Below, in pieces: positions 19,732 through 21,852 of a stretch of 21,852 nt of DNA. Below the pieces are notes generated by a model. That model was not told where the DNA came from. It worked only from the letters and a program-made list of their open reading frames with translations, and made no database searches. This stretch comes from a virus: positions 1-21,852 of the IMG/VR virus record IMGVR_UViG_3300046000_006705; one strand, given 5' to 3'. A program made the translations under genes and the position numbers. How positions within the stretch are numbered: the first letter of the stretch is position 1; every line of letters begins with the position of its first letter.

Positions 19732-20928
19732 ATGAGCAATTCGCTTCTTACTATTGACATGATTACGAGGAAGGCTCTGGAAATTCTGGAGAACAACCTT
19801 GTAATCACCCGCACCGTGAACCGTCAGTATGACGACAGCTTCGCGGTTGAGGGCGCCAAGATCGGCTCGACCCTCCGCATCCGTCTACCCGACCGCGCTC
19901 TGGTCACGGACGGCGCGGCGCTTCAGGTTCAGGACGACAACGAGCAGTATACCACGCTCGCGGTCTCCAGCCAGAAGCACATCGGCGTCAACTTCACGAC
20001 CGCCGAACTGACGATGCAGTTGGACGACTTCGCTGAGCGCGTCCTGAAGCCTCGTATTTCGCAGCTCGCCGCTTCCATCGACGCGGACGTCGCGAACAGC
20101 TTCAAGTATATCGGCAACTCGGTCGGAACGCCCGGCACGACGCCGGCGACCTCGCTGGTCCTGCTTCAGGCGCAGCAGAAACTGAACGAGAACGCTGCGG
20201 TCATGTCGCCGCGCTATGCGACGGTCAACCCGGCTGCGAACGCCGCGCTGATCGAGGGCATGAAGGGTCTCTTCAACCCGGTCTCGGCTATCTCGAAGCA
20301 GTTCAAGAACGGCATGTTCGGCGAAGGCATCCTCGGCTATGACGAGCTGAATATGTCGCAGTCTATCAAGCAGTTCACGACTGGCTCGCGCACGGGCACT
20401 GTCACGGTCAGCACCTCGGTCACGACCGAAGGCGCGACCAGCATCGTTCTGACGGGCCTTGGCTCGACGACCATCAAGGCTGGCGACGTGTTCACGATCG
20501 CCGACTGCTTCGCCGTCAACCCGCAGACCCGTGAGTCGACCGGCTCGCTGTATCAGTTCGTCGCTCTGGCGGACGTTACGGCGTCGACGACTGCGACGGT
20601 CACTGTTCCGGCGATGTATTCGGCCGGTCAGGCGCTTGCCACGGTCGACGCGCTGCCGGTCTCCGGCAAGGCTGTAACCTTCGTCGGCGCCGCCTCGACG
20701 CAGTATCCGCAGAACCTGATCTATCACAAGGACGCCATCGCTTTCGCGACGGCCGATCTGCTGATGCCGCAGGGTGTGGATATGGCCTCGCGTCAGGTTC
20801 ACAACGGCATCTCGATGCGTATCGTCCGTCAGTATGACATCAATAACGACCGTCTCCCGTGTCGTATTGACGTCCTCTACGGCTACAGCGTCATCCGTCC
20901 GCAGATGGCCGTGCGTCTCTGGGGCTAA
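19732..20928 (+). CDS. Major coat protein, P22 gp5-like
   Basis: A 398-residue HK97-fold coat protein of the P22 family (430 residues in P22 gp5). The N-terminus, MSNSLLTIDMITRKALEILE, and the following NLVITRTVNRQYDDSFAVEG are typical. The insertion (I-) domain is visible as a beta-rich, Thr/Val-rich region at about 218-318 (TGTVTVSTSVTTEGATSI, GDVFTIADCFAVNPQTRE, YQFVALADV). The C-terminus (IDVLYGYSVIRPQMAVRLWG) also fits. Codons are highly uniform and GC-rich, as expected for the most abundant protein. It follows scaffold by 12 bases. A hairpin lies 8 bases after its stop. Confidence 0.95.
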   Translation: MSNSLLTIDMITRKALEILENNLVITRTVNRQYDDSFAVEGAKIGSTLRIRLPDRALVTDGAALQVQDDNEQYTTLAVSSQKHIGVNFTTAELTMQLDDFAERVLKPRISQLAASIDADVANSFKYIGNSVGTPGTTPATSLVLLQAQQKLNENAAVMSPRYATVNPAANAALIEGMKGLFNPVSAISKQFKNGMFGEGILGYDELNMSQSIKQFTTGSRTGTVTVSTSVTTEGATSIVLTGLGSTTIKAGDVFTIADCFAVNPQTRESTGSLYQFVALADVTASTTATVTVPAMYSAGQALATVDALPVSGKAVTFVGAASTQYPQNLIYHKDAIAFATADLLMPQGVDMASRQVHNGISMRIVRQYDINNDRLPCRIDVLYGYSVIRPQMAVRLWG

Positions 20929-20935
20929 CACATTC

Positions 20936-20957
20936 AGAGCGGCCTGCGGGTCGCTCT
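20936..20957 (+). terminator. Stable hairpin after coat gene
   Basis: AGAGCGGCC and GGTCGCTCT form a 9-bp stem (one G-U pair) closed by a TGCG tetraloop of the stable UNCG class. It lies 8 bases after the coat stop. The sequence after it (CCTCTATTC) has few T residues, so it is more likely an mRNA stabiliser or partial terminator that raises coat protein relative to downstream genes. Confidence 0.55.
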
Positions 20958-20981
20958 CCTCTATTCAAGGAGTTCTGAATC

Positions 20982-21449
20982 ATGGCAATCACTACTCAGG
21001 GCGCGTCCTATCCGCTCGAATCCTTTGGCCCGACCCCGCCGCTTTCGCAGGGCACGGGTGGATACCAGGTCGGCGCCGGCAACGGCGGCGACATGCTGTT
21101 CCGCGTCACACCGGCTCCGGCGACTGCCACTGTGTCGGCCACGCTGACCGCAGATCAGGTCATCACTGGTCTAATCCTCGGTTCGCCGGGTTCGTCGGCG
21201 GCGTCGTATCAGCTCCCGACGGTCGCGGCGCTGGAAGCGGCGCTCCCGTCGTCAGCCAAAACCGGCGCGACGATTGACTTCTCGGTTCTCAACGTCGATG
21301 GCTCCGGTTCGGGCGTCATCACGCTGACGACCAACACGGGCTGGACGCTCGCGGGTCTTATGACGGTTGTAGCTACGGCCGGCACCGCGCAGTCGTTCCG
21401 CGCCCGCAAGACTGGTTCCGGCACTTGGACGCTTTACCGCGTCGCGTAA
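20982..21449 (+). CDS. Beta-rich presumed virion protein (155 aa)
   Basis: Starts MAITTQGASYPLESFGPTPP. It is rich in Ala, Thr, Gly, Ser and Val with very few charged residues (TPAPATATVSATLTADQVIT, IDFSVLNVDGSGSGVITLTT) and ends in TGSGTWTLYRVA. The repeating strand-turn pattern suggests a beta-sandwich, such as a head decoration or fibre base. A related SxxSxxxL...TLTT-NTGWT-style pattern occurs in tail-spike and decoration-like phage proteins. AAGGAG lies nine bases upstream of ATG 20982. A precise virion location cannot be given from sequence. Confidence 0.78.
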   Translation: MAITTQGASYPLESFGPTPPLSQGTGGYQVGAGNGGDMLFRVTPAPATATVSATLTADQVITGLILGSPGSSAASYQLPTVAALEAALPSSAKTGATIDFSVLNVDGSGSGVITLTTNTGWTLAGLMTVVATAGTAQSFRARKTGSGTWTLYRVA

Positions 21450-21461
21450 AAGGAGAAGGCA

Positions 21462-21852
21462 ATGCCTAACACTAAACCTGTCGGCGTTGCCTTTTCTGAT
21501 CCCGAGCTTGTGGCTGGCACGACCATCACAGGCGCGACGATCAGCGGAGGCACAGTAAGCGCCACGGATATTACGACTACGGGCGGTCTATACATCAAGA
21601 CGGCTACGGTCGCCGCTACCGGCAGCACGCAGTCTGACGCAGCATCCGTATCAGACGGCTTTACGCTGGTTACGGCGGCTGACGCCACAAAAGGCGTCAA
21701 ACTGCCAGCGGCAATCGCCGGCCGCACGGTCATTCTGAAAAATGGCGCAGCCGCCATTTTGAAAGTTTGGCCCGCATCTGGCGACGGCATTAACGCCATA
21801 GCTGTCGATTCAAACTATGTGCTAGCGGCTAATACATCGTCGCTTTTGGTCG
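21462..21852 (+). CDS. Beta-rich presumed virion protein, 3' end missing
   Basis: Open from ATG 21462 to the right edge (130 complete codons). It starts MPNTKPVGVAFSDPELVAGT and continues through Thr/Gly repeats (TITGATISGGTVSATDITTT), then GFTLVTAADATKGVKLPAAI and ILKVWPASGDGINAIAVD. The last part, with its VTAAD-x-TKGV-LP-A motif, recurs in phage structural proteins near coat genes, from memory. TGATISGGT-type runs suggest a beta-helix or stacked strands, as in fibres. AAGGAG lies six bases before the start. The end and full length are unknown. Confidence 0.8.
   Translation, partial: MPNTKPVGVAFSDPELVAGTTITGATISGGTVSATDITTTGGLYIKTATVAATGSTQSDAASVSDGFTLVTAADATKGVKLPAAIAGRTVILKNGAAAILKVWPASGDGINAIAVDSNYVLAANTSSLLV

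Overview
This window is part of a tailed double-stranded DNA phage (or prophage) genome with a P22-like, short-tailed (podovirus-type) head module. The evidence is a P22-type portal, scaffold and coat protein set with terminase genes, plus a phage replication module. There is no rRNA, tRNA, CRISPR array or insertion sequence that I can see. Base composition is GC-rich with strong G/C in third codon positions, which suggests a GC-rich proteobacterial host, perhaps an alphaproteobacterium. The host call is inference.

Region 1 (1-8019, mostly rightward) is DNA metabolism. A divergent, truncated VRR-NUC-like gene sits at the left edge. It is followed by a DUF2800 (Cas4/AddB-like) nuclease, two proteins of unknown function, a DnaA-domain-IV-like/LuxR-type double-HTH protein, a family A DNA polymerase with proofreading domain, an HNH homing endonuclease, a protein whose C-terminus resembles the AcrVA2 anti-CRISPR family, a primase/SF3-helicase and a small membrane protein. 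Start and stop codons often overlap, so this looks like one operon. The HNH gene and the first part of its neighbour are AT-richer.

Region 2 (7981-10883) holds a divergent pair sharing one CATG (8251-8254). Beyond it lies a leftward block of ten very small, tightly overlapping genes, three of them under 60 codons, ending at a bidirectional hairpin (8570-8593). Almost none has a recognisable function. Phages often keep host-takeover and anti-defence genes in such places.

Region 3 (10884-11720) is the control region. It has a sigma70-like leftward promoter overlapped by a perfect palindrome. At least nine TGACAA/TTGTCA half-sites occur, including an exact 17-bp sequence present in inverted copies on either side of a very AT-rich stretch. 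It also carries one small rightward gene, a tandem 20-bp repeat and a probable promoter immediately before the terminase gene. It could be an early/late control switch, a replication origin, or both.

Region 4 (11721-21852, rightward) is packaging and head: terminase small and large subunits, three small genes, a tiny basic gene, portal, a DUF5856-like helical protein, several beta-rich presumed virion proteins, scaffold, coat and further beta-rich proteins. The last gene runs off the right edge. Lysis, head-completion and most tail genes are not in the window. All assignments come from reading the sequence and from memory of protein families; no searches were run.
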